A stretch of 64,000 nt of DNA from Calothrix sp. NIES-4101 (GTDB taxonomy: Bacteria; Cyanobacteriota; Cyanobacteriia; Cyanobacteriales; Nostocaceae), in contig AP018280.1 in NCBI GenBank assembly GCA_004296455.1, forward strand, positions 2,914,001-2,978,000, in the 5' to 3' direction. The position numbers and the translations under genes are program-made. The notes below the pieces were generated by a model, which saw only the letters and a list, made by a program, of their open reading frames with translations, was not told where the DNA came from and did not search any database. Positions 9,420 through 19,901 of the stretch are shown here, in pieces (positions within the stretch are counted from its first letter, which is position 1; each line of letters begins with the position of its first letter).

Positions 9420-10163
9420 ATGCTAGACCAAATTTTTGATTATCTTCACTTCCACTTCAGCATTGAGGCATCTATCGTGCTGTTGTTGTTGATATTTTTA
9501 GAGGCAGTGTTATCTGCGGATAATGCGATCGCACTTGCAGCGATCGCCCAAGGATTAGAGGATAAAGAAAAGGAAGCTAAAGCTTTAAATTTTGGCTTAT
9601 TAATTGCTTATGTACTTCGCATCACCTTATTGCTGACTGCGACTTGGGTGCAAAAATACTGGCAATTTGAGTTACTTGGTGCGGCTTATCTGCTGTGGCT
9701 GGTTTTCCAGCATTTTACCTCAGAAGAAGATGAAGAACATCAACATCATGGCCCCCGTTTCACTTCACTGTTGCAGGTAATCCCCATTCTTGCTTTCACA
9801 GATTTAGCATTTTCATTGGATAGTGTCACAACTGCAATCGCGGTTTCTCAAGAAACTTGGTTAGTTTTGACGGGGACAACAATTGGTGTAATTACCCTAC
9901 GGTTTATGGCGGGTTTATTTATTCGCTGGTTGGATGAATTTACCCATTTAGAAGATGCAGGCTATATTACTGTGGCTTTTGTTGGTGTGCGCTTGCTGCT
10001 TAAAGTTGTCAACGACTCACTTGTTCCCCCAGAATGGATCGTAATTAGTGCGATCGCAATTATTCTCGCCTGGGGTTTCTCGAAACGCAATGTGCCCGAA
10101 GAAGATTTTATACCCACACCAACACCAACACCTGAATTAGAAAAACAGGAAGTTACAGAATAA
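9420..10163 (+). CDS. TerC-family integral membrane protein
   Basis: Start placed at ATG 9420 (MLDQIFDYL); an in-frame TTG at 9399 would add seven residues. The protein has about seven hydrophobic segments with the family signatures: acidic residues in EAVLSADNAIALA near residue 25-35 and FTDLAFSLDSVTTAI in the middle. These membrane aspartates are thought to bind metal (Mn) in the Alx/MntP-like transport superfamily. A His/Glu-rich cytoplasmic loop (EEDEEHQHHG) lies between helices. Probably a metal exporter or thylakoid/plasma membrane assembly factor; the substrate is not proven. It converges with ndk. Confidence 0.85.
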   Translation: MLDQIFDYLHFHFSIEASIVLLLLIFLEAVLSADNAIALAAIAQGLEDKEKEAKALNFGLLIAYVLRITLLLTATWVQKYWQFELLGAAYLLWLVFQHFTSEEDEEHQHHGPRFTSLLQVIPILAFTDLAFSLDSVTTAIAVSQETWLVLTGTTIGVITLRFMAGLFIRWLDEFTHLEDAGYITVAFVGVRLLLKVVNDSLVPPEWIVISAIAIILAWGFSKRNVPEEDFIPTPTPTPELEKQEVTE

Positions 10164-10296
10164 AAAATCATTTAGCTTAAGCAAGTTAAAACTGTAAAGC
10201 AATCTTCTTCTCAATACCAAAGATAAAATCAACATGGAAATCAAAGGGACGCGGAGGAATAATTAGTAAATCATTTCCCACGCGTCTCTTCCTCAA

Positions 10297-10746
10297 TTAC
10301 TCAGTTAACCAAGGAGTCATCTGCGGTTTCCAACCAACTAACTCTTCAGATTTAAACCACAAAGCAATTTCATTTTGTGCAGTTTCCGGTGCATCAGAAC
10401 CGTGGATAATGTTGCGTCCAACATTAATACCAAAATCTCCTCGAATTGTTCCTGGTTCAGATTCTAATGGTTTAGTTGCACCAATCATTTTTCGGGCGGA
10501 AGCAATAACACCATCACCTTCCCAAACCATTGCCACAACAGGGCCAGAAGTTATAAATTCAACTAAGCCAGGGAAAAAAGGTCTTTCCTTATGCACAGCA
10601 TAGTGTGCTTCTGCTAATTCGCGAGTAGGCTGCAAAAATTTTAAACCAACCAGCGTAAAACCTTTGGTTTCAAAACGGCGAATGATTTCGCCTACAAGTC
10701 CACGCTGTACTCCATCAGGCTTAATTGCTAAAAAAGTACGCTCCAT
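10297..10746 (-). CDS. ndk: nucleoside diphosphate kinase
   Basis: Transfers gamma-phosphate from ATP to NDPs through a phosphohistidine. It has 149 residues, the normal length. The active-site His115 lies in the signature [10 protein letters not shown], with the upstream Lys in [10 protein letters not shown] and the ATP-binding stretch [19 protein letters not shown] Shine-Dalgarno precedes the ATG. It is monocistronic and converges with terC. Confidence 0.97.
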   Translation of the reverse strand: MERTFLAIKPDGVQRGLVGEIIRRFETKGFTLVGLKFLQPTRELAEAHYAVHKERPFFPGLVEFITSGPVVAMVWEGDGVIASARKMIGATKPLESEPGTIRGDFGINVGRNIIHGSDAPETAQNEIALWFKSEELVGWKPQMTPWLTE

Positions 10747-10990
10747 TGCAGTTACTCCTCAAAGTTTACATACCATTGTTATTTGTCCTTCGTCGTTTGC
10801 TCTTTGTCAATGGTTTAGTTAGGGGTTGGTGGTGAATCACTATTTTTATTTACCTACTGTTAACCTTTTTTTAATCCTTTTCCCTGCCCCATCCCCCATA
10901 CACCATTCCCAATTAAAAAGTGTTTTTCACTGACCTAGTGAATGCGTTACATTGTAGATTCGTGGGTGAAAAGAAGAGGTTTAGTAAGAA

Positions 10991-13012
10991 ATGGGTGTTG
11001 AGTCAACTACTACAACTGATGAGGTGCAAAAGCCTCCAGCCGCTAATGGTAAAAAGGCTGCTATGGAACATAAGCGCAAGCAAAAACAACTGCTTTTACC
11101 AAGTAGTGAGTCAAATACCCCCCGCCGATGGACAATTGAAGATAGCGAAGATTTATATCGGATTGAGGGCTGGGGACAACCTTATTTTTCGATTAATGCA
11201 GCTGGACACATCACAGTTTCCCCAAAGGGTGATAGGGGTGGTTCGCTGGATTTATTTGAGTTGGTTAATGCCATCAAACAGCGTAATTTAGGGTTACCCT
11301 TATTAATTCGCTTTTCCGATATTTTGGAAGATCGAATTGAACGGTTAAATGCTTGTTTTGCGAAGGCGATCGCCCGCTACAATTATCCTGGTGTATATCG
11401 TGGGGTATTTCCTGTTAAATGTAACCAACAGCGTCACCTCATCGAAGATTTAGTTAAGTTTGGCAAACCCCATCAATTTGGTTTAGAGGCTGGTTCCAAG
11501 CCAGAATTAATGATTGCCTTAGCTTTGCTTGATACTCCTGGGGCATTATTGGTATGTAATGGTTATAAAGACCGTGAATATGTCGAAACAGCTATGCTGG
11601 CGACTAAATTAGGGCAAACACCAATAATTGTTCTTGAACAAGTTGAAGAAGTTGATTTGGTAATTGAAGCTAACCGTCAGTTAGGGATAAAACCAATATT
11701 GGGTGTGCGCGCCAAACTCAGTACCCAAGGTATGGGCAGATGGGGAACTTCATCGGGAGATAGAGCCAAGTTCGGTTTGAGTATTCCCGAAATTATCCAA
11801 GCTGTGGATAAGTTGCGAGATGCTGATTTAATGGATTCATTGCAGCTTTTACACTTCCACATTGGTTCGCAAATATCTGCAATTCATGTAATTAAAGATG
11901 CTATCCAAGAAGCTAGCCAAATTTATGTGGAATTGGCGGCATTGGGTGCAAATATGAAGTATCTCGATGTTGGTGGTGGCTTGGGGGTTGATTATGACGG
12001 TTCCCAAACCAACTTCTATGCATCCAAAAATTACAACATGCAAAACTACGCTAATGATATTGTGGCGGAGTTAAAAGATACATGTTCTGAGCGGAATATA
12101 CTTGTACCAACCCTAATTAGTGAAAGCGGACGAGCGATCGCATCTCATCAATCGGTATTAATTTTCGATGTTCTCAGTACTTGTGAGGTTTTACGGGAAG
12201 AGCCGGAACCACCCAAGGAAGGAGAGTCCCACATTATCAATTACCTGTGGGAAACCTACCAATCGATTAATAACGATAATTATCAAGAACTCTACCACGA
12301 CGCAACCCAATTTAAGGAAGAAGCAATTAGTCGGTTCAAGCTGGGAATTTTTAGCCTCACGGAACGTGCGAAGGCTGAACGTTTGTACTGGGCTTGCTGT
12401 CATAAAATTCTTTACCTCACTCGTAAGCATGAATACGTGCCCGACGAGATGGAAGATATTGAGCAAATCATGGCTTCCATTTACTACGTCAATTTGTCCG
12501 TGTTCCAATCAGCACCTGATTGTTGGGCGATCGATCAGTTATTTCCGATTATGCCAATTCATCGCTTGGGTGAAGAACCGACTCGACGGGGAATATTGGC
12601 TGATTTAACTTGCGATAGTGACGGTAAAATCGACAATTTTATCGATTTACGGGATGTCAAACCTGTACTGGAATTACATCAATACAAACGTGGAGAGCCT
12701 TATTATTTGGGTATGTTCCTTAATGGTGCATACCAGGAAATTATGGGTAATCTACACAATCTCTTTGGCGATACCAACACGGTTCATATTCAACTGACAC
12801 CGAAAGGTTATCAAATCGAGCATGTTGTCAAGGGTGATACCATGAGCGAAGTGGTGAGCTATGTGCAGTACGATGCTGAAGATATGGTGGAAAATATTCG
12901 TCAGCGCTGCGAATTGGCGTTAGAAGAAAAGCGGATTACGTTGGCTGAGTCGCAAAGGTTGTTACAGACATATGAGCAAAGTTTAAGTAGGTACACTTAC
13001 CTTTCTTCGTAG
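10991..13012 (+). CDS. speA: biosynthetic arginine decarboxylase
   Basis: PLP enzyme converting arginine to agmatine, the first step of polyamine synthesis. The 673 residues match the bacterial SpeA family. The PLP lysine is in VFPVKCNQQRHL (Lys143). LHFHIGSQI, the glycine-rich phosphate-binding YLDVGGGLGVDYDGS and the C-terminal CDSDGKID motif (substrate-binding Cys) are all present. The first 45 residues are a charged extension that may be disordered. A purine-rich Shine-Dalgarno-like run precedes the start. Confidence 0.97.
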   Translation: MGVESTTTTDEVQKPPAANGKKAAMEHKRKQKQLLLPSSESNTPRRWTIEDSEDLYRIEGWGQPYFSINAAGHITVSPKGDRGGSLDLFELVNAIKQRNLGLPLLIRFSDILEDRIERLNACFAKAIARYNYPGVYRGVFPVKCNQQRHLIEDLVKFGKPHQFGLEAGSKPELMIALALLDTPGALLVCNGYKDREYVETAMLATKLGQTPIIVLEQVEEVDLVIEANRQLGIKPILGVRAKLSTQGMGRWGTSSGDRAKFGLSIPEIIQAVDKLRDADLMDSLQLLHFHIGSQISAIHVIKDAIQEASQIYVELAALGANMKYLDVGGGLGVDYDGSQTNFYASKNYNMQNYANDIVAELKDTCSERNILVPTLISESGRAIASHQSVLIFDVLSTCEVLREEPEPPKEGESHIINYLWETYQSINNDNYQELYHDATQFKEEAISRFKLGIFSLTERAKAERLYWACCHKILYLTRKHEYVPDEMEDIEQIMASIYYVNLSVFQSAPDCWAIDQLFPIMPIHRLGEEPTRRGILADLTCDSDGKIDNFIDLRDVKPVLELHQYKRGEPYYLGMFLNGAYQEIMGNLHNLFGDTNTVHIQLTPKGYQIEHVVKGDTMSEVVSYVQYDAEDMVENIRQRCELALEEKRITLAESQRLLQTYEQSLSRYTYLSS

Positions 13013-13029
13013 ATTCATAATAACCATAG

Positions 13030-13061
13030 ATATCCCCAGCTTTGGAAGAAGTCGGGGATAT
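13030..13061 (+). terminator. hairpin after speA
   Basis: Perfect 8-bp stem ATATCCCC/GGGGATAT with a 16-nt loop, 18 bp after the speA stop. The T-run after it is weak, so it could be a terminator or an mRNA-stabilising hairpin. Confidence 0.5.
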
Positions 13062-14195
13062 ATGTTTATATTCGCTTTGCCGTTTATATTAGCTTTGCCT
13101 AAATGTGCAATGTTCACGCTTAATTTTTGAGCTACTGCCTGGAGTCGCCCATTGTAATGCAGATACTTACAGAATGGGGACTTGAGGATATTTATACAAA
13201 TTTTCCAAAGTCACAGATGATGATACGGGAATAGGGAAACACAGAGATTAATGTGTTGCCAGATTTTAGAGAAACAATATTAGGAATTTTATTAATAAAA
13301 ACTAGTATTAAATTTTAGACATAGATTTCCTTCTATAGATAGCATTAATCTCTTGGAAAGATTACTGAAAGCCAATTTAACCAAGCAATCATGTTCTATA
13401 TCTCTGATTGCAAAAGAGAATTATTTGCAATTACTTGCATTTATTATTGACTTGAGTTAGAGTCTAGGCATGGCTCAAGTTAAACTCTTTAGTCTGTTCT
13501 TGAATCCAGTCTTGATCCAATATTCAGGAGGAGAACCAGGATAACAGTGCAAAAATAACTAAACAATTTTCCTGATTTGGTTTCTAGTCTATTTCCATCG
13601 TCCAGGAATTGACTATTGTCTTCGAGCAAAATAGTAGTGAATCTCCTACTTTGATGTTGCTAAAAGACATAAGATTTTTGTTAATAAAACTTTATGCTCA
13701 GAAATACTTAAATCCTGTGTTACTAAAAGTTACTGATAATCTATCTGTAGATGGATAGATTACATTTAAATGCGATGAGAGAATCTGAGAAAAACGCGAA
13801 TTTCCCGAAAAGTGATTTTATACAGGTTTAAATAAATTCCATTTATTCCAGTTCAGTTAAATATCGTATTGTTGGCGACAACAGTGAGAAAAGTTTAAAT
13901 TTTATGATTGAGGAGGGAAATATTTAATTTCTAGATTACGCTTAAATATTTGTAAAAATAATTTTGCCGAGATAAATTTCCAGTAGATGATGATTATGGA
14001 ATAGAGCGATCACTCTCCAGTACGCTCTGCGATCGCCAAAATTCAATTCTCAAGTGATGTATGTTCTAAAGTTTTGTTTATTGGTGTCAATTTGCCATAG
14101 AAAGTTTACTGAATGCATTGAGGTATGAGCGAATCAAAGTATCTCTGTCGGTAAAATCCTTTGTTCGTAAATCACATCAATACACTACAAGTAAA
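13062..14195. other. 1.1-kb intergenic region
   Basis: AT-rich and without a convincing gene. A tiny frame from ATG 13470 (20 codons) has no Shine-Dalgarno and no recognisable product. I see no tRNA, structured RNA or mobile-element end. Confidence 0.4.
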
Positions 14196-15200
14196 ATGGA
14201 TAATAATGTTTTTTGTTCTGATAATTCCCAAAAACTTGGGGAGGATATTATTGGTAGCGCTGTCAATTGTCAGGCTTATATATTAATAGAATGTCCACCT
14301 CCTTGGGTATCGGATGCATTTAATTCTAAGTGGGTTCCGAGTAATTTAAGATTGTTGGTGGAGGAAGTTAAAAAAGCTAGATTACCAATAAAATTTTTAT
14401 TAATTGCGAATAATCTATCACATAAATCTAGTAGTACCAAATTACTGATTTACCAACGAAAAGAAGGGCTGGGAAGTGGCTATAGGAAGCAAGAATTTAA
14501 TTTACCAAGTATAGAAGATGTCACCCCTATTATTAAAGCGTGGCTGTGGGGAAAACTACCAATTTGCGACTTAGAAGCACATATAACTAGGGATATTTTA
14601 ATCTGCGCTCACGGAAGTCACGATCGCTGTTGTGCGCGTTATGGAAATCCTTTTTATTTTTATGCGTCGGAAATGATTGCTGATTTGCATCTTGATAATG
14701 TGCGTATTTGGAAATCAACGCATTTTGGTGGGCATAGATTTGCACCTACTGCTATAGATTTACCAGAGGGAAGGTATTATGGCAGGTTTGAAAAAGATGA
14801 TTTTAAATCCGTTTTGATGCACTCTGGTGATATTGAATGTTTAAGTAAAATTTACCGAGGTTGGGGAATTTTACCACCAGAACTTCAAGTCTTGGAAAGG
14901 GAATTGATTCTTCGTTATGGCTGGGATTGGTTCAAGTATAAAGTCACAGGGAGAATTGTTGAACAGAGTCAAGATAAAAGTAATATTTTAGCGGAAATAA
15001 CTTTTGAAAAACCCGATGGTTATACTTATTGCCACCGAGCACATTTAGTCAAAGATGATGCGAAAACTGTGGAATTAAAGAGTTCCTGCGGTGCGACTAA
15101 GGAATCGGTGTTTACAAAATATTCTGTTACTAGTTTGTGGAAGGCTTCAGAAAAGGTTGTGAGTCTACAACAAAATAGAAGTTATGCGACTGGTACCTGA
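14196..15200 (+). CDS. sucrase/ferredoxin-like family protein
   Basis: Start taken at ATG 14196 (MDNNVFCSD), since the family begins near FCSD..LGEDIIGSA; a TTG at 14118 would add 26 residues. It is about 334 residues long. The thioredoxin-like C-terminal half contains the family motif CAHGSHDRCCARYG and the HFGGHRFAPTAIDLP segment. Related ferredoxin-like folds bind a [2Fe-2S] cluster with such cysteines. Common in cyanobacteria, biological role unknown. Preceded by a long spacer, so probably its own transcript. Confidence 0.8.
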   Translation: MDNNVFCSDNSQKLGEDIIGSAVNCQAYILIECPPPWVSDAFNSKWVPSNLRLLVEEVKKARLPIKFLLIANNLSHKSSSTKLLIYQRKEGLGSGYRKQEFNLPSIEDVTPIIKAWLWGKLPICDLEAHITRDILICAHGSHDRCCARYGNPFYFYASEMIADLHLDNVRIWKSTHFGGHRFAPTAIDLPEGRYYGRFEKDDFKSVLMHSGDIECLSKIYRGWGILPPELQVLERELILRYGWDWFKYKVTGRIVEQSQDKSNILAEITFEKPDGYTYCHRAHLVKDDAKTVELKSSCGATKESVFTKYSVTSLWKASEKVVSLQQNRSYATGT

Positions 15201-15359
15201 TATCCGGTTTGTCTGAAAAGCTGATGCCGAGATGGGGAGAATTAGCTGGACTTGATATGACTCTTAAATATTGTCAAGGTGCAGTCTGAACATAGAGTAT
15301 TTTTTCCTAGTAAACGTAATATACTTACTCAGAGTTCAGCATTCATCCTCCTTTCCTTT

Positions 15360-15941
15360 ATGCCATCAGGACGGACGCACGATCGCATTACAATTTGGAC
15401 TTTACCTGTTGTCGTTGCTATTACCTTTTGGCAAACGCGCAGTGGTAACCTGACTTTGGTGGTGGCAACGGGGTTTATGTTAGGGGGATTAATGTTTGGC
15501 CCCGATTTGGATATTTACTCGCGACAGTTTCAACGCTGGGGATGGTTGCGCTGGATTTGGTTACCGTATCAAAAGAGTCTGCGACATCGTTCGGTTTTTT
15601 CCCATGGTCTGTTAATTGGTACGACAATACGAGTTATTTATATTACTCTTTTATTCAGTTTTATTACTATATTAGGCTTATTGATTGTTGAGAAAGTCGG
15701 GAATATGCCATTGAATTGGCAGGGGTTGGGGGATGGTATATTAGGTGCGATCGCCAAATATAAAACAGAATTTCTCGCGTTATTTTTAGGCTTAGAAGTT
15801 GGTGCAATGAGTCATTCACTCAGTGATTGGACTGGTTCAGCTTACAAGCGGTTTAAAAAACAAGGAATTGCTGGCATACTTCCAAAAAGTAGTAGGGGAA
15901 AGGGAAAAGGGAAAAGGGGAATCGGAAAAAGAAAACGATAA
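15360..15941 (+). CDS. DUF2227 putative metal-binding membrane protein
   Basis: Start chosen at ATG 15360 (MPSGRTHDR). The N-terminal GRTHD, the GPDLDIYSRQ aspartates and SLRHRSVFSHG histidines form the conserved putative metal site of DUF2227, and MSHSLSDW lies near the C terminus. Three or four membrane segments are visible. The basic C-terminal tail (GKGKGKRGIGKRKR) may be a local extension. It is 21 bp before mazG on the same strand, so co-transcription is likely. Biochemical function unknown. Confidence 0.8.
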   Translation: MPSGRTHDRITIWTLPVVVAITFWQTRSGNLTLVVATGFMLGGLMFGPDLDIYSRQFQRWGWLRWIWLPYQKSLRHRSVFSHGLLIGTTIRVIYITLLFSFITILGLLIVEKVGNMPLNWQGLGDGILGAIAKYKTEFLALFLGLEVGAMSHSLSDWTGSAYKRFKKQGIAGILPKSSRGKGKGKRGIGKRKR

Positions 15942-15962
15942 TTTATATTTACGTAATAACCA

Positions 15963-16784
15963 ATGACAAATACATTAACAGCACTCCAAGAATTAATCGA
16001 TGTTGTCGCCAAGTTGCGAAATCCTGATGGTGGTTGTCCTTGGGATTTAGCGCAAACTCCCCAAACCCTTACTCCCTATGTGATTGAAGAAGCTTATGAG
16101 GTAGTGAATGCGATTCAAAGTGAGGATAATCAGGCAATTTGTGAGGAGTTGGGAGATTTATTATTACAAGTCGTATTGCAAGCACAAATTGCTAGCGAAT
16201 CCCAACAATTTACATTAAAAGAAATTGCGGAAGGAATTTCCCAAAAGTTAATTCGTCGTCATCCCCATGTATTTGGTGATGTGTCTGTCACAAATGTTGA
16301 TGATGTCCGCAAAAATTGGGAAGAAATCAAAGCCGCAGAGAAGGGAGAAGCGACACCAGACAAACAGTTATTGAGTAGTAAATTAAGTAGTTATGCGCGC
16401 AAACTTCCACCAATAACAGCAGCAATGAATATTTCTAAAAAAGCTGCTGAAGCTGGATTTGAGTGGGAAAATATTGATGGTGTTTGGGATAAATTCCGCG
16501 AAGAATTACAAGAATTTCAACATGCATTAATTCACGAAACACCCGAAGAACAGCAAGCTGAATTAGGTGATTTAATATTTTCTCTGATTCAAGTTGCTAG
16601 ATGGTATCAACTTGATCCTAGTCAAGGATTACAAGGAACAAATCAGCGCTTTATTCAGCGTTTGCAGAAAATGGAAGCTTTTGCCAATCGTCCCTTGACT
16701 GATTATAGTTTGGATGAATTGGAAGCACTGTGGCAACAAGCAAAGGCACAGATAGCACAACAAAAGCAAGAACAGCAATATTAA
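15963..16784 (+). CDS. mazG: nucleoside triphosphate pyrophosphohydrolase MazG
   Basis: Hydrolyses NTPs to NMP and pyrophosphate. It has the opening VAKLRNPDGGCPWDLAQTPQTL and two MazG domains. The first carries EEAYEVVNAI...EELGDLLLQVV, whose ExxE...ExxD acidic residues bind Mg. The second carries the matching FREELQEFQ...ELGDLIFSL. The 273 residues match the family. Downstream it converges with the exported repeat protein. Confidence 0.95.
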   Translation: MTNTLTALQELIDVVAKLRNPDGGCPWDLAQTPQTLTPYVIEEAYEVVNAIQSEDNQAICEELGDLLLQVVLQAQIASESQQFTLKEIAEGISQKLIRRHPHVFGDVSVTNVDDVRKNWEEIKAAEKGEATPDKQLLSSKLSSYARKLPPITAAMNISKKAAEAGFEWENIDGVWDKFREELQEFQHALIHETPEEQQAELGDLIFSLIQVARWYQLDPSQGLQGTNQRFIQRLQKMEAFANRPLTDYSLDELEALWQQAKAQIAQQKQEQQY

Positions 16785-16813
16785 ACTTTACCCCAACACC
16801 ACCAAAAACTGGT

Positions 16814-17371
16814 CTATAGACTAGCGCACTGATCTTCCTTGCTACCTTGAACAAGGTTACCACTACCCAAGGGAGCAGGCTGGTTTTCTTTACATTGCAG
16901 ATTGCCGTTAATGCGATTTCTCTCAATGCGGATACCACCGGTATTTTTAACTGCCTGCAAATTGCCACCAATGCGGTTGTTTCCTGCCACTATCTGAGCG
17001 CTATTTTCATCAAATTGAATATCTCCATTAATAGTAGATGAGGAAACATTCGCCGCCAGACCTTGTTTAACTTGTATGCTGCCACCCACTGTTGAATTAG
17101 ATAAGATATTCACAGATGCAGCATTTTCACCTTGGACATTTCCGTTAATTCTGACTCCTTTGGCATTCAGCGTGCCATTAGACTCAACTTTGACGGTACC
17201 TTTGACACGAGTACCTGTGAGATTACATACCTTACCAGAAGGTACTTTCACATTATCAACAGTAATAGCTCCCAAAGAACCTTGGCAGGAGGTTTCTTCA
17301 GCTATAGCAGGAGTAATGACAAGATTCAGACTTGTAAAAGTGGCGATCGCTAATAAATTTGTTATTTTCAT
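16814..17371 (-). CDS. exported beta-helix-like repeat protein
   Basis: A 185-residue protein with a signal peptide (residues 1 to about 24, ending AIA-EE). The mature part is a run of imperfect short repeats with the pattern G-x-h-x-V-x-x-x-x-x-x (VKGTVKVESNGTLN, INGNVQGENAAS, VGGSIQVKQG, INGDIQFDENS, IGGNLQAVKN, INGNLQCKEN), as in right-handed beta-helix or bactofilin-like folds. Paired cysteines lie near both ends. Probably a periplasmic or surface structural protein; I do not recognise a named family. Confidence 0.7.
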   Translation of the reverse strand: MKITNLLAIATFTSLNLVITPAIAEETSCQGSLGAITVDNVKVPSGKVCNLTGTRVKGTVKVESNGTLNAKGVRINGNVQGENAASVNILSNSTVGGSIQVKQGLAANVSSSTINGDIQFDENSAQIVAGNNRIGGNLQAVKNTGGIRIERNRINGNLQCKENQPAPLGSGNLVQGSKEDQCASL

Positions 17372-17857
17372 ATAACTACCCTAATTAATGTGAATGAAGT
17401 CGTGCAGTCACAAGATTTGACTATTTATACAGTAGGGTTTGTTCGTGAAAGTTTCTTAAAAATTGTGTGAGAGATTTCTTAGAAAGAAGGAAGCATACAG
17501 TTACATAAGTTTAATTATTCCGTAAACATAGAAGATTCCGCAAATTGAATTGCAAACCCATAAATTTAGTTTTCATGTATCTGTATAAAGGTAGAAATTG
17601 AGTATATCTAAAGATAGAAGTAATATACAACCAGAGAATCTCTCTATTAAAGTCAAATAATTACACTAATTCGCACTCAAATATAGTACCCGGTCATTGC
17701 GACGTAGGAAGCAATCTCATTGACTCAAAATACTAGGACATAACGCAACTTGGTATTAGTTTGCTTAAATAAGATAAGCACTTGCTAATATTGCTATGTC
17801 AGATTAGATATAATTTATAATCTCAAACTTCAGTTTGTTTATATTTGTAAATTTGTG
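17372..17857. other. 486-bp divergent intergenic region
   Basis: Spacer between two divergent genes, very AT-rich, which should hold both promoters. No ORF, RNA gene or strong repeat seen. Confidence 0.4.
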
Positions 17858-18901
17858 ATGAATACAGATTCAAAAAGTCCTTTGAATACTCAAAATGAAA
17901 ATCCTCAGGTTGAGGGTTATCAATTTACTTGGTTTGACAGGTTTTGTTTGTGGTATCCACCAGGTTGGTTAATCTTATTTAATCGTCATTGGCAACATTA
18001 CCACTCAGAGCCTGATGGCTGGAAATGGTTTGAATATTGTTTATTTTTAATTCCCTTGGGATTTTATTTAGCATTGTTCATTCGTTGGTTACGTTTAGGT
18101 TTTCGTTTGCCAGGTACTAATAATAATATTCAGGAGTTTAATCCCAATTACCAAAAGTTATTTAGTCAAGAAATATTAGCTCCCATTGTTAAACATTATT
18201 TTCAAGCCCAGTTACATCAACCAGAAAATTTGCCCATTGCCAATATTTCCAGAGAAGAACCAATCATTGTAATTATGAATCATGCGGGGATGTCTTTCCC
18301 TTGGGATTTTATTACCTTGGCTTATTTGCTCAGTGAAAAATGCAATTGCATAGTTCAACCATTAGCAGGTACAGCATTATTTGACCATGCTTTGATGCAG
18401 TGGTGGTTACCTACTGGATGGTCAAAAATTTTGGGTGGTGTACGCGCTGAACGCAATAGTTTTAAAGCCGCAATTCAAGAACATAAAAATGTACTTTATG
18501 CACCCGAAGGTTTACGTGGTCCCATGAAAGGATGGACAAAACGTTATCAATTACAAACTTTTGATATTAGCTTTATCCAGTTAAGTGAAATTTACCAAGT
18601 TCCCGTTCTTCCTATTATTTGTATTGGTAATGAAAAATTGCATCCATTCACAATAAATGTTCGCTGGTTACAGCGATTATTAAAAATGCCATTCTTCCCA
18701 ATATCACCTTTAATTATTATGTTTATTCTTTTCCCATCAATGGGAGTTTGGGCAATGCGATCGCAATTAAATTATTTTATTCAACCTGTTGAAAATGTAA
18801 ATTTAAATGATAGTGAATTAGATCATAAACGTTCAGTAGCTTATCAAAAAGCACAAAAGTTACGCGAATATATGCAAATGCGAATTAATGAACGTATTTG
18901 A
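17858..18901 (+). CDS. PlsC-like acyltransferase family protein
   Basis: A 347-residue protein with a hydrophobic segment near residues 50-75. It has an acyltransferase-type block: VIMNHAGMSFPWD, a variant of the usual HxxxxD spacing, then GGVRAERNSF and YAPEGLRGPMKGW, corresponding to motifs II and III of glycerol-phosphate acyltransferases. A role in phospholipid or glycolipid acylation at the membrane is inferred. The altered motif I means activity is not assured. GTG 17855 just before the ATG is an alternative start. Confidence 0.7.
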   Translation: MNTDSKSPLNTQNENPQVEGYQFTWFDRFCLWYPPGWLILFNRHWQHYHSEPDGWKWFEYCLFLIPLGFYLALFIRWLRLGFRLPGTNNNIQEFNPNYQKLFSQEILAPIVKHYFQAQLHQPENLPIANISREEPIIVIMNHAGMSFPWDFITLAYLLSEKCNCIVQPLAGTALFDHALMQWWLPTGWSKILGGVRAERNSFKAAIQEHKNVLYAPEGLRGPMKGWTKRYQLQTFDISFIQLSEIYQVPVLPIICIGNEKLHPFTINVRWLQRLLKMPFFPISPLIIMFILFPSMGVWAMRSQLNYFIQPVENVNLNDSELDHKRSVAYQKAQKLREYMQMRINERI

Positions 18902-18985
18902 TAAATATTAAATATCAGGTTTATTCATTGCCATAAAAATTGAATCCCCTGGCTTACCAAGAAATAGAAATTCTCAACAAACTAA

Positions 18986-19672
18986 TTATGTCGAAATACC
19001 AAAACGATAACCTTTACCGTAAACAGTGTAAATTAATTGCGTTTCCCCTGTAACTTCAATTTTCCGCCGCAATAGGCGAATCAAAGCCGCAATCACATTA
19101 CTGCTAGGTTGTTCATCCTCATTCCATAAATATTCCATAATTTGGGCGTGAGTTAGCAATTGTCCGGTATTCTCCATAAAATACTGCAATAACTGACTCT
19201 CTTTTTCCGATAATTCAATGACTCTACCTTGACGATATGCTACTTGATTTTCGCGATCGAGTTCTAAGTCTGCAACTATTAATTTTTCTGTAGTTGCCTC
19301 CTGTATGGGAGTCGTTGAACGACGCAACAAGGCGCGTACCCTAGCCAATAACTCCCGCAGTTCAAAAGGTTTGACTAAATAATCATCTGCACCAGCATCC
19401 AAACCTTCCACCCTATCATCCAGGGTATCTTTAGCTGTAAGAAACAATACTGGGGTGCTTTTCCCTTGGCGACGCAATTCTTGGCAAATTTCCAATCCCG
19501 TTTTTCCGGGTAACATCCAGTCTAAAATCAAAAGGTCGTAATTATCACTTTGTGCTAACTGATTTCCCTTAGTGCCATCATATGCTGTATCTACATTATA
19601 GCCCTCTCGACTCAGTAAACGAGTTAAGGGGTCGGTTAATTCGGCTTCATCATCAACTAAGAGTATTCGCAT
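18986..19672 (-). CDS. rppA: OmpR-family response regulator (RppA-like)
   Basis: Receiver domain (1-120) with the acidic pocket DDE at 7-9, phospho-acceptor Asp51 (LILDWMLPG) and Lys101 (YLVKPF). The C-terminal winged helix (about 130-228) ends YTVYGKGYRFG. The sequence strongly resembles the cyanobacterial RppA group, which regulates photosynthesis and metal-response genes, but no cognate histidine kinase gene is adjacent here, so the symbol is tentative. Confidence 0.8.
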   Translation of the reverse strand: MRILLVDDEAELTDPLTRLLSREGYNVDTAYDGTKGNQLAQSDNYDLLILDWMLPGKTGLEICQELRRQGKSTPVLFLTAKDTLDDRVEGLDAGADDYLVKPFELRELLARVRALLRRSTTPIQEATTEKLIVADLELDRENQVAYRQGRVIELSEKESQLLQYFMENTGQLLTHAQIMEYLWNEDEQPSSNVIAALIRLLRRKIEVTGETQLIYTVYGKGYRFGIST

Positions 19673-19863
19673 AATTAGATTTTAAATTGGGGATTAGTAA
19701 AACTTGAGCCACACTATTGATAAAATCAAATATTGCTGGTGTAAAAATCGGGTCTAATTCAGAATTCAGCATTCAAAATTTAAAATTATTGTTTAACAGA
19801 GTGAAAAAGCCATTTTCCAGCCACTTTAAAAATACAATAATTGCTGATGATTCTGATTCCTGA

Positions 19864-19901
19864 TCTAAATCTCAAATCCAAAATCTAAAATCTCAAATCC
19901 T
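19864..19901 (+). repeat. degenerate heptamer repeats before hisG
   Basis: Five or so degenerate copies of a 7-bp unit of the type AAATCYM (aaatctc, aaatcca, aaatcta, aaatctc) run directly into the hisG start codon. Heptameric tandem repeats of this kind are common in filamentous cyanobacteria. Confidence 0.6.
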